From positions 1 through 21,696 of the IMG/VR virus record IMGVR_UViG_3300042731_004246: a stretch of DNA of 21,696 nt; one strand, given 5' to 3'. Made by a program: the position numbers and the translations under genes. The stretch comes from a virus. Shown one piece after another: positions 15,035-20,437 of this stretch. Below the pieces are notes generated by a model. The model worked only from the letters and a program-made list of their open reading frames with translations. It ran no database searches and was not told where the DNA came from. Position 1 is the stretch's first letter, and the number at the start of each line of letters is the position of its first letter.

Positions 15035-16294
15035 TTAGAATGGGACGCCAGTAAACTCTTCAAACTTCCCGCCCCGGCCAAAGGTCAAACGCAGCTTTCC
15101 TGGAATCCCGAAGCGATCTTTCCTGATGTATACCATCGTGCTGGATGCGTTCTCATCCCTGTCGAGCATGACGACCGCGTCGGCGTGTGCTTCGATCGCT
15201 CCAGACTCACGAAGGTCGTGGAGCTCTGGTGGTCTCTTCTCGGCCTTGGACCGCCTATTAAGTTGGGAACACGCGATGACCGGCACTCGTAACTCCTGCG
15301 CCAACACCTTGAGCTGGCGGGCTATCTCCCCAACAATCTGCTCCCGGTTCAGCCCGCGCTGCCCACGGATTCCCATGAGCTGGAGATAGTCGGCAACTAC
15401 CAAGCAAATGGGGTTTCTGACCTGGAGCATCTTGGCCATGGCGTTGATCTTCGAGGGTGTCATGGCCCCGGGCTGCATGATGTGCATGGTGTTGAGATCC
15501 CTCATGGAGATCCTGGCTGCCTTCACTGCGTCGAGGGCCTGGCCCGTCGGTGTCTTCACTGCCTGGGGTCCGAGCCCGGTTTGCTGGGCCACGAGCCGCT
15601 CTACCAGCTCACCGGCTGCCATTTCCGCCGAGGCGAACAGAACGTGCCCACCGGCCCTCGCGTTGAACATGGCGATCTGCAGCGCCAGGCTTGTCTTCCC
15701 TGACCCTGGCGTGGCTGCCACCACGATCATCGCGCCGTTCCTGAAAGAGATCCTCTCGTCTAACGCGATGAGCCCGGAGGGGGCGCTCGTCGCCGCAACC
15801 GGCAGGTCATCCTGTCCTACCACCTCTGCCACCGTCACGGTCTTGGCCTCGGCAACTCCTCCAAGGACACGGATTGCCCCCGACTCCAGAGTCGTGATCT
15901 TCTCCGCGGGGTCAGTCTTGACCAATACCGAGTGGCACAGCTCGTCAACCTCTCGGGCCGTTCTCATGGCCCTCAGCGAAAGCATGTGGTGCTTGACGAG
16001 ACCGGGGGCCGGGAGATTGTTGGTCAGCTCAGCGACCGCAACCGCCCCGCCGACTGCCTCGATGCTGCTGTTCCTCCGCAACCAGTGGATCACAGCGGCC
16101 TCGTCCGCCTCGCCGCTCCCGTTCTCCCCGATGTCCTTGAGCGCCTGCCAGATCAACCGGTGCTTCTGCAGGTAGAAGTCTTCGCCCTCCAGCCCGAATA
16201 TCAGCGCCGCCCACAGCGCCTCCTTGGACGTGATACACGCCGCCGTGACCGCCTCTTCTATAAGCCTGTCATGAGTTAGCTGTCCCCCCTCCAT
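15035..16294 (-). CDS. dnaB: Replicative DNA helicase, DnaB family
   Basis: The 419-residue ring helicase unwinds DNA at the fork. An N-terminal helical domain (about 1-140, with WAALIFGLEGEDFYLQKHRL) precedes the RecA-like core. The core has Walker A ATPGSGKT (194-201), Walker B LVVADYLQLM with D302, the CSQLNR motif with Q344, the arginine-containing LRESGAIEAHAD (361-372), and the KDRFG motif (392-396). All are DnaB hallmarks and appear intact; the length is slightly short of bacterial DnaB (about 470). It is encoded in the leftward arm with the structural genes, opposite the initiator-like protein across the divergent promoter. The start follows the preceding stop by one base, so it is probably translated by coupling. 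Confidence 0.92.
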   Translation of the reverse strand: MEGGQLTHDRLIEEAVTAACITSKEALWAALIFGLEGEDFYLQKHRLIWQALKDIGENGSGEADEAAVIHWLRRNSSIEAVGGAVAVAELTNNLPAPGLVKHHMLSLRAMRTAREVDELCHSVLVKTDPAEKITTLESGAIRVLGGVAEAKTVTVAEVVGQDDLPVAATSAPSGLIALDERISFRNGAMIVVAATPGSGKTSLALQIAMFNARAGGHVLFASAEMAAGELVERLVAQQTGLGPQAVKTPTGQALDAVKAARISMRDLNTMHIMQPGAMTPSKINAMAKMLQVRNPICLVVADYLQLMGIRGQRGLNREQIVGEIARQLKVLAQELRVPVIACSQLNRRSKAEKRPPELHDLRESGAIEAHADAVVMLDRDENASSTMVYIRKDRFGIPGKLRLTFGRGGKFEEFTGVPF

Positions 16295-16295
16295 C

Positions 16296-16868
16296 CTACT
16301 CGCCCGGCTCTGCCCGGCCCCTCGACCGCCCCCTGATTGTCCTGACCATCTCCTCGATCAACAGCTCATCGACTGTGTTCTCCCATGTTTCACAGTCATC
16401 CATGGCGTAGACCGTGTACTCGATGCCGGTGCCGGTGAAACCAAAGCAATCTGATAAGCACTGCCACATCGCATCTGCGTCTGGGTCCGTGTTGAGGTTT
16501 TCGCAATCGAACCGGCAGTAGTTGCGAGGATAGTCATCGAGCAGCCAGTATTTCTGATACGGCATGCTGTCGAGGTACCACTCCGGCATCTGGTCCCAAT
16601 TCACCGTGAGGCCCCACTTCACGACCTCGATGGTGGCAACGCCCGGGCCACCGTCTGGGCTGGCGGTGATCACAACCTGCCCGCCAACCGGTGGCACAAT
16701 CAGTGTGCCGGGATGGATCACACCCTCTGGCGGCAGCGGGCTCGGCGTTGGGTAACAGGACTCCTCCTGGCAGTATGCCAGTGTTGCCAGCAGGGCCAAG
16801 AACCCAGCCAGGACCACGACAATGAACCACGATTTCAACGATCTATCGAACTCATCTGCGCTACTCAT
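16296..16868 (-). CDS. Membrane-anchored or exported protein of unknown function
   Basis: The protein has 190 residues from ATG 16868, chosen because AAGGAGGGG precedes it directly; a much longer frame upstream overlaps the FmdB-like gene in another frame and looks spurious. Residues 12-32 (KSWFIVVVLAGFLALLATLAY) form a signal anchor or signal peptide after a charged N-terminus. A Pro-rich linker follows (PTPSPLPPEG). The rest carries six further cysteines after the CQEESC pair (CRFDCENL, CLSDCFG and CETW contexts), suggesting disulphides outside the cytoplasm. An envelope role such as lysis support or superinfection exclusion is possible, but the neighbours do not decide. Confidence 0.7.
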   Translation of the reverse strand: MSSADEFDRSLKSWFIVVVLAGFLALLATLAYCQEESCYPTPSPLPPEGVIHPGTLIVPPVGGQVVITASPDGGPGVATIEVVKWGLTVNWDQMPEWYLDSMPYQKYWLLDDYPRNYCRFDCENLNTDPDADAMWQCLSDCFGFTGTGIEYTVYAMDDCETWENTVDELLIEEMVRTIRGRSRGRAEPGE

Positions 16869-16869
16869 G

Positions 16870-17076
16870 CTACCCCTCCTTGTACTTGGACTTCTTCCTG
16901 TCCAGTTTGCCCCGCAGCTTCGTGCCCAGATTGTCCTGGAGCACGGGAGCCGTTGGCATTTTTCTCGTCGGCCCCTCGCACTCCGGGCAGTCCAGGGGCT
17001 GGTCCCGAAACTCGACCGGCCTGATCCTCTCGAACCTGAGACCACACTTGCAACACTTATAATCGTAAAGGGGCAT
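16870..17076 (-). CDS. FmdB-type zinc-ribbon protein
   Basis: The protein has 68 residues from ATG 17076, with GGGAGG seven bases upstream. The N-terminus MPLYDYKCCKCGLRFERIRP is characteristic of the FmdB-type putative regulatory zinc ribbon. C8/C11 and C30/C33 (CPEC) supply the four zinc ligands. The C-terminal third is basic and Lys-rich (KLDRKKSKYKEG). It is the first gene of the leftward arm and would be made directly from the minus-strand promoter at 17123-17151. FmdB-like proteins are widespread in bacteria and phages, mostly without a known mechanism; a regulatory role is suggested by family and position. Confidence 0.82.
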   Translation of the reverse strand: MPLYDYKCCKCGLRFERIRPVEFRDQPLDCPECEGPTRKMPTAPVLQDNLGTKLRGKLDRKKSKYKEG

Positions 17077-17122
17077 CGGAACCTCCCTAAACAATATACG
17101 CCTACCGTCAAGCATCTCTGGT

Positions 17123-17151
17123 ATGGTACAGTACATTTCTTGACGTGTCAA
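17123..17151 (-). promoter_or_regulatory. Leftward sigma70-like promoter
   Basis: On the minus strand TTGACA (17146-17151) and TACCAT (17123-17128) are separated by 17 bases. The predicted start lies about 40 bases before the FmdB-like ATG. The dyad TTGAC-N2-GTCAA covers the -35 box, so a bound protein would block RNA polymerase. It would feed the whole leftward arm from FmdB through the helicase. Confidence 0.7.
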
Positions 17152-17190
17152 ATTTTCCGAACAACATCTCGGGAACCTTAGCTTAGGGAC

Positions 17191-17219
17191 TTGACACGTC
17201 AAGAATTATACTGTATCAT
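17191..17219 (+). promoter_or_regulatory. Rightward sigma70-like promoter
   Basis: TTGACA (17191-17196) and TATCAT (17214-17219) are separated by 17 bases, with transcription expected to start near 17226, just before the AAAGGAGG site of the first rightward gene. The -35 box is embedded in a TTGAC-N2-GTCAA dyad identical in arms to that of the leftward promoter, so both directions are probably controlled by the same protein. Confidence 0.75.
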
Positions 17220-17239
17220 GGTGCGCAAAGGAGGTGAAA

Positions 17240-17443
17240 ATGCGCAGACCGCCGTTCTCACAACGCATTGGTCGCGGGTGCTCGCTCGTATCTGAGAAGG
17301 TGCGGCGGAGTATCATCCATGGGTACGTGCCGCACTGGTGGACGCAGCAGGACATCAAGGACGCGCAGCGTGCCTGTCAGTGGCTCAAGGAGTTCAGCGT
17401 CTGGGTCAGAGAACGTCAACAGCCGGATGAAGAGGGGGGATGA
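17240..17443 (+). CDS. First rightward small protein, unknown
   Basis: The protein has 67 residues from ATG 17240, six bases after a strong GGAGG; a GTG at 17234 lies within the ribosome site and is less likely. The N-terminus is basic (MRRPPFSQRIGRG), followed by an amphipathic region with paired tryptophans (HGYVPHWWTQQDIKDAQRA) and an acidic tail. No family was recognised. As the first gene behind the rightward promoter it is probably made very early. Small early proteins of phages often target host factors, which is inference. Confidence 0.65.
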   Translation: MRRPPFSQRIGRGCSLVSEKVRRSIIHGYVPHWWTQQDIKDAQRACQWLKEFSVWVRERQQPDEEGG

Positions 17444-17697
17444 TGTGCGAGTGCGTGGACTACTCAGACGGATCGCGTTATCTATGTCCGGTGTGCGTCG
17501 ATATGATGAACGAGGAAAAAGAGAGACTTCTCGCCGCAGAGAAGCTCGTCCAGGAACAGGCGGAAGACGTAAGCCTGTGGCTCGTTCCAAGGCCACCAAG
17601 GGAGTCAGCGGTGGCCCACCTGCAAGAGTCGTTGAGGCTCCTCCACAAGACCATCGAGGGTGGGATGAACAACCCGCTACTGGAAGATCCATGGTAG
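17440..17697 (+). CDS. Small cysteine-pair protein
   Basis: The 85-residue protein overlaps the previous gene's stop as ATGA, with GGGGGG as ribosome site; a second ATG follows immediately. Cysteines 3, 5, 16 and 19 (CEC and CPVC) could bind one zinc ion in the first 20 residues. The remainder is a helical, Glu- and Leu-rich stretch (EKERLLAAEKLVQEQAEDV) ending in NNPLLEDPW. It is one of several rightward-arm proteins with CxxC pairs. Function unknown. Confidence 0.65.
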   Translation: MMCECVDYSDGSRYLCPVCVDMMNEEKERLLAAEKLVQEQAEDVSLWLVPRPPRESAVAHLQESLRLLHKTIEGGMNNPLLEDPW

Positions 17698-17933
17698 CTG
17701 CTGCGATGGACCCGCAGGCGATGGAGAAGCACCTCCTGCAACAGATGCAGCAGTCCCAGCACAACCAGGCCCTCATGGCTGGTCTCGGTCATTCAGACCT
17801 GGATGCCTTAGCCGGTCAGCGGTCGCAGTGGTTGATGAACCAGAGGTACGGGCTTGGATGGCTAAATTATTCACAAATCGACAGACAGCCCTGGTACCCG
17901 GGGCCACCCGGCCTGGGTAAGGGCGGAAAATAA
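17691..17933 (+). CDS. Small Gln/Met-rich protein, unknown
   Basis: The protein has 80 residues from ATG 17691, overlapping the preceding gene by seven bases, with GGAAG four bases upstream; ATG 17706 is the alternative. A helical Gln- and Met-rich front (MEKHLLQQMQQSQHNQALM) is followed by an aromatic, Pro- and Gly-rich tail (RQPWYPGPPGLGKGGK). The same frame is open far upstream, but that part is Arg- and Ser-rich and lies opposite two better genes. No family was recognised. Confidence 0.55.
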   Translation: MVAAAMDPQAMEKHLLQQMQQSQHNQALMAGLGHSDLDALAGQRSQWLMNQRYGLGWLNYSQIDRQPWYPGPPGLGKGGK

Positions 17934-17945
17934 AAGGGGGACAGT

Positions 17946-18233
17946 ATGTGGTGGAACGAGAAAACCTTAGACACGATGGCGTGGTCGATCATGGTCTCGC
18001 TGGCAATCCTACTGGTGGGGATTATGGGGCTGAGCGCAGCATACTCGCTCTACACGCTCAATGTCCGCGTTACGGCGATCGAAAAAAGCCTGGAAAAGAT
18101 CGAGACCGTCCAGCAGATGGACGGCTTCGCGCACGACTCGATCACCCGCATGGAACAAAGCCAGAACGACATCAACGACAAACTCATGGAAAGAATTGGG
18201 AGGCTCGAAGATGAAATCAGTACCCTTCGCTGA
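17946..18233 (+). CDS. Single-span membrane protein with coiled coil
   Basis: The protein has 95 residues. Residues 12-35 (AWSIMVSLAILLVGIMGLSA) form one membrane helix after a short N-terminus. Residues about 40-95 form a charged heptad-like coiled coil (VTAIEKSLEKIETVQ, MERIGRLEDEISTLR). It starts with an AGGGGG ribosome site just after the previous gene. Layout is compatible with small phage inner-membrane proteins, including some lysis or exclusion proteins, but no holin signature, lysozyme or spanin partner is nearby, so no such function is assigned. Confidence 0.75.
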   Translation: MWWNEKTLDTMAWSIMVSLAILLVGIMGLSAAYSLYTLNVRVTAIEKSLEKIETVQQMDGFAHDSITRMEQSQNDINDKLMERIGRLEDEISTLR

Positions 18234-18477
18234 GTACGAGGAGATGGCCGCATCAAGGCTCCATGAGCCGCCGCCGAGGTGGTACTCGATGTTCAGAGGC
18301 GTCCTGATGAAGCGCCACGAGGGCTTCGTGTGGAAACCCATCGACTGGTGTGACGAGTGTGAGGCCGACCTCACGGGAGGTCTCTTCTATGATCCCGAGA
18401 CCGGCAGGGCGCTCTGTTCTGAGTGCGCCGGTTACGATGACGGGGCCGAAGCAAGGGCCCTTGGGATCAAGTGGTGA
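18211..18477 (+). CDS. Small zinc-binding-type protein
   Basis: The protein has 88 residues from ATG 18211, preceded by GGGAGG and overlapping the membrane-protein gene by 23 bases. Cysteines 47, 50, 69 and 72 (CDEC and CSEC) form two pairs 18 residues apart, the spacing of a treble-clef or ribbon-type zinc site. The first part has a Pro-rich turn (HEPPPRWYSMFRG) and the end is acidic then basic (DDGAEARALGIKW). Function unknown; probably a host- or replication-interacting factor by context. Confidence 0.7.
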   Translation: MKSVPFAEYEEMAASRLHEPPPRWYSMFRGVLMKRHEGFVWKPIDWCDECEADLTGGLFYDPETGRALCSECAGYDDGAEARALGIKW

Positions 18478-18728
18478 CGCAACGTCGCCACGGGGTGTGG
18501 CGCTGCCTGTGCGGATGCGAGCTGTACGCTCGTCCCACCAAGGGCAGCAAACGCCACCATGACCAGTACACGGCGTACGCACCGACCGATTCGGTGAAGC
18601 GCTGGACCTACGACAAACACAACGATATGTTCCTCCACATGCACAGCGGGAGAATTGGATTGCTCAAAGCCGACTTCGTGGAGGATCGGGATGCCGTACA
18701 AGTACACGATCGGGAATCTGATCAATGA
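18474..18728 (+). CDS. Small Cys/His-rich protein, unknown
   Basis: The protein has 84 residues from GTG 18474, which overlaps the previous stop as GTGA; GTG 18471 is equally possible. CLCGC near the N-terminus and several histidines (KRHHDQY, KHNDMFLHMHSG) could bind metal. The ribosome site is weak, so expression probably depends on coupling. The C-terminal 12 residues overlap the next gene in another frame. No family was recognised. Confidence 0.55.
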   Translation: MTQRRHGVWRCLCGCELYARPTKGSKRHHDQYTAYAPTDSVKRWTYDKHNDMFLHMHSGRIGLLKADFVEDRDAVQVHDRESDQ

Positions 18729-18894
18729 AATTGAGAGACGGTTTCACCTTGTCCAGGATGCGGAGGGAGCGGAGCTGACGTACCTGCTCCGACAACTTCT
18801 CGACAGGAGGGCGAGAGATGCTGACAGGAGAAAAAAGGGTGCCCCCGTTGCCGGGGGCGGGGGACAGCATGAGATTGAGGAGGAGCGAGAATAA
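18691..18894 (+). CDS. Small helical protein, unknown
   Basis: The protein has 67 residues from ATG 18691 (GGAGG seven bases upstream), overlapping the previous gene by 38 bases. The front is helical (NLINEIERRFHLVQDAEGAE, LTYLLRQLLDRRARDADRRK). It is followed by a glycine run (VAGGGGQHEIEEERE) encoded by the GC-rich hairpin at 18841-18858. No family was recognised. It is the last small gene before the initiator, and the gap from 18895 to 19015 holds regulatory sequence. Confidence 0.65.
   Translation: MPYKYTIGNLINEIERRFHLVQDAEGAELTYLLRQLLDRRARDADRRKKGAPVAGGGGQHEIEEERE
18831..18858 (-). terminator. Intrinsic-terminator-like hairpin on the minus strand
   Basis: Read on the minus strand, GCCCCCG and CGGGGGC form a perfect 7-bp stem with a four-base loop (18841-18858). 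Four bases later comes a run of six T (18831-18836). On the plus strand no T run follows, so it should stop leftward transcripts only. It sits inside a rightward gene, where a minus-strand terminator would be useful only against an antisense RNA. Confidence 0.55.
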
Positions 18895-18925
18895 ATCACG
18901 CGGCTCAACCCGTCGCTGCAATTTC

Positions 18926-18954
18926 ATAATCGCATCAGGTGACTGGGTTGTCAA
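18926..18954 (-). promoter_or_regulatory. Candidate antisense promoter
   Basis: On the minus strand a perfect TTGACA (18949-18954) and GATTAT (18926-18931) are separated by 17 bases, directed away from the initiator gene and towards the terminator-like hairpin about 90 bases on. The -10 box matches 4 of 6. Together they could make a short RNA antisense to the 3' end of the preceding gene. Confidence 0.35.
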
Positions 18955-18969
18955 GAGGCACGCTGGCGG

Positions 18970-18998
18970 TTGTCAACACCGTCATCATGACGTATGAT
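18970..18998 (+). promoter_or_regulatory. Promoter of the initiator gene with embedded CGTCATCA operator
   Basis: TTGTCA (18970-18975) and TATGAT (18993-18998) are separated by 17 bases, close to consensus. The spacer contains the inverted repeat CGTCAT-C-ATGACG (18980-18992), which includes CGTCATCA, the word repeated in the putative origin. Upstream, GGTTGTCAA occurs twice 22 bases apart (18946-18954 and 18968-18976). Autorepression by the initiator is a natural reading. Confidence 0.65.
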
Positions 18999-19015
18999 TG
19001 TCATGGAGGTAGATG

Positions 19016-19804
19016 ATGTCTGGTGGTTATTTCCCGCTCTTCAGAAAGTTTCTTGATTCTTCCATCATGGATCTTGAAGTCGAAACGCGGTTCGTGTTTT
19101 TGACCCTACTGCTAAAGGCCGACAAGCAAGGAGTTGTTCACGCTACTCGCTCTGCTCTTGCGAGATCCGCTGCGATGGATCTCGAAAGCGTCGAGGCTGC
19201 ACTGGCAATTCTCCAAGAACCAGATCCTGATTCCACGACACTAGACGATGATGGTCGTCGCGTTGCAGAAATTGAACCCAACACCTGGCTGGTACTCAAC
19301 TACGAACGCTACGCCGAAATGGCCCACAGCGATCGCCGTCGTCAGCAGTTAGCAGAAGCATCAAGAAAATATAGGCGGCGTCATCAAGCGTCATCAAAGG
19401 ACGATGATGCGTCATCAAAGAATAATGATGCGTCATCAGACAGTCATCAATCCCCTTCGGGTTCGGGTTTGGTATTAGGTTCGGTTAAGAAGAAGGGGGG
19501 TGCAGGGGGGAAGAAGAAATTCAAGGTACCCACAGCCAAGGAGGTCCAGGAATATCTCGACGAGAAGAAGGAGTGCAGATTCACGGGGCAGGAGTTCGTG
19601 GATGCGAACGAGCAGAAGGGCTGGCTGGTGGGCAGGACGCGGACGCCCATGAAGGACTGGCGGGCGGCTGTGCGGACGTGGATCGCGTTCAGGGACAAGG
19701 ACGAGGCTGGCGGCAAGACTGAGAATTACTTCCAGCGAGAGCTGGAGCAGGCGGCGAAAGAGGAAGAGGAATTCAAGAAGAAGGTTCAGAGGGGGGAAGC
19801 ATGA
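19016..19804 (+). CDS. Phage replication-initiator-like protein (lambda O-type organisation)
   Basis: The protein has 262 residues from ATG 19016, six bases after GGAGG; ATG 19013 is only three bases away and so less likely. The N-terminal 100 residues (KFLDSSIMDLEVETRFVFLT, VEAALAILQEPDPDS, WLVLNYERYAE) have the winged-helix pattern of phage replication-initiation proteins. A Ser-, Asp- and His-rich linker (about 120-150) follows, whose DNA carries the iteron-like repeats. The C-terminal part (FKVPTAKEVQEYLDEKKEC, PMKDWRAAVRTWIAFRDKD) has the W-x-x-A-V-x-T-W motif common at the end of such proteins and may recruit the helicase. The stop overlaps the next start as ATGA. The name rests on pattern memory and the origin-like repeats. 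Confidence 0.75.
   Translation: MSGGYFPLFRKFLDSSIMDLEVETRFVFLTLLLKADKQGVVHATRSALARSAAMDLESVEAALAILQEPDPDSTTLDDDGRRVAEIEPNTWLVLNYERYAEMAHSDRRRQQLAEASRKYRRRHQASSKDDDASSKNNDASSDSHQSPSGSGLVLGSVKKKGGAGGKKKFKVPTAKEVQEYLDEKKECRFTGQEFVDANEQKGWLVGRTRTPMKDWRAAVRTWIAFRDKDEAGGKTENYFQRELEQAAKEEEEFKKKVQRGEA
19378..19449. other. Putative replication origin: five GTCATCA iterons
   Basis: GTCATCA begins at 19380, 19390, 19411, 19432 and 19443, each on the plus strand; the first four read GCGTCATCA. Start-to-start distances of 10, 21, 21 and 11 bp equal about one or two helical turns, putting all sites on one DNA face. Copies three and four sit in a 21-bp tandem unit with TGATG before them (TGATG-N3-CATCA dyad). 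The array lies in the linker-coding part of the initiator gene, as the lambda origin lies in gene O. Confidence 0.62.
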
Positions 19805-19977
19805 GCGAGGATAAGTGTGTGACGTGTGGGATACCGGTGTCTCCTGGTTGGCGCTACTGCGAGGAGTGCGTCAAGGAGCTGCTGGTCGAGAATCCTCATG
19901 AGTACTTCGAGGAGAAGTCCTCCAGGTACGAGCGGGAGGCCAGGGAGGCTGCCAGGAGGGAGGGGCGCGATGGGTGA
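19801..19977 (+). CDS. Small zinc-ribbon-like protein
   Basis: The 58-residue protein begins MSEDKCVTCG and has cysteine pairs 6/9 (CVTC) and 20/23 (CEEC), ten residues apart, a compact zinc-finger-like site. A charged helix fills the rest (FEEKSSRYEREAREAARREG). Its ATG overlaps the initiator stop (ATGA), with GAGGGGGG as ribosome site, so the two are probably made together. It could assist replication, but no family was recognised. Confidence 0.68.
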   Translation: MSEDKCVTCGIPVSPGWRYCEECVKELLVENPHEYFEEKSSRYEREAREAARREGRDG

Positions 19978-20197
19978 TCACCAGTGGGTGCGGCTGCTCG
20001 GGCACCCCACCATTGACGTAGACCTGGAGACCGGAATGGTAGCCGTGTTTGGCGAGGTCGTAGCCAGAAAACCGGAATTCCTTGAGATTGGAAGGGTGTC
20101 GGCTACTGTGCTCCAGGCACTAGAGGCAACCGGGGAGCCCTCTGATGGCGCTCCGGTGCGCTCCGCTGGGCCCAGGACGGCGCGGAAACCAAAATAG
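19970..20197 (+). CDS. Small protein, unknown
   Basis: The protein has 75 residues from ATG 19970, overlapping the previous gene by eight bases, with AGGAGGGAGGGG before it. The first 50 residues (HQWVRLLGHPTIDVDLETGM, VAVFGEVVARKPEF) alternate hydrophobic and polar, so probably a small beta-rich domain. The end is Pro-, Arg- and Lys-rich and likely disordered. No family was recognised. Non-coding gap 20198-20266 follows, in which nothing distinct was found besides the next ribosome site. Confidence 0.6.
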   Translation: MGDHQWVRLLGHPTIDVDLETGMVAVFGEVVARKPEFLEIGRVSATVLQALEATGEPSDGAPVRSAGPRTARKPK

Positions 20198-20266
20198 GTA
20201 CCAGGGGGTGCCTCGGAGTCAGGAACGATTCTAGGCCCCGTAGAACGCGCAGGAGGGAGTGTAGAG

Positions 20267-20437
20267 ATGGATGAGGAGCAGGAGCGCAGGAGAGAAATAA
20301 GAGATCTCATGCGGACAATCAGTTGGAGGATGAAGCGCCTGAGAGAATCAATAGGAGAGACTGAAAGGCAGAGAGATATTCTGCATGAAAAAATGAGAGA
20401 TCTATTCTTCTTGTTTGCGGAGGACGAGGATGGATGA
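20267..20437 (+). CDS. Small charged coiled-coil protein
   Basis: The protein has 56 residues from ATG 20267 with AGGAGGGAG upstream. It is almost all Arg, Glu, Asp and Leu with a heptad-like pattern (MDEEQERRREIRDLMRTISW, then MKRLRESIGETERQRDIL) and an aromatic-acidic end (LFFLFAEDEDG). Its stop lies eight bases inside the next gene, whose ribosome site is in its last codons, so the pair is probably translated together. Function unknown. Confidence 0.65.
   Translation: MDEEQERRREIRDLMRTISWRMKRLRESIGETERQRDILHEKMRDLFFLFAEDEDG

Larger units (their letters stand above)
17122..17220. repeat. 30-bp inverted repeat framing the divergent promoters
   Basis: 17122-17151 and 17191-17220 are near-mirror copies: each, read outward, holds TTGACACGTCAAGAA, then an AT-rich tract, then the -10 region (ACTGTACCAT and ACTGTATCAT). 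A 39-bp spacer separates them. Within each arm TTGAC and GTCAA flank two bases (17140-17151 and 17191-17202), a dyad typical of a dimeric repressor site. Confidence 0.8.

Noticed and set aside
15408-16175. Plus-strand 255-codon frame opposite the helicase
   Set aside because: It mirrors the intact DnaB-type gene on the other strand, which has all its motifs; GC-rich third positions keep such shadow frames open.
16869-17111. Upstream extension of the membrane-anchored protein
   Set aside because: It overlaps the FmdB-like gene in another frame, is rich in Arg and Ser, and the ATG at 16868 has a strong ribosome site and leads straight into a signal anchor.
17268-17690. Long plus-strand frame leading into the gene at 17691
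   Set aside because: The stretch is Arg- and Ser-rich, lies opposite two genes with good ribosome sites and cysteine or helical patterns, and has no start signal of its own. Only the part from 17691 is kept.
17946-18233. Holin or spanin assignment for the single-span coiled-coil protein
   Set aside because: Size and one membrane span are not specific, and no endolysin or partner gene is nearby in this window.
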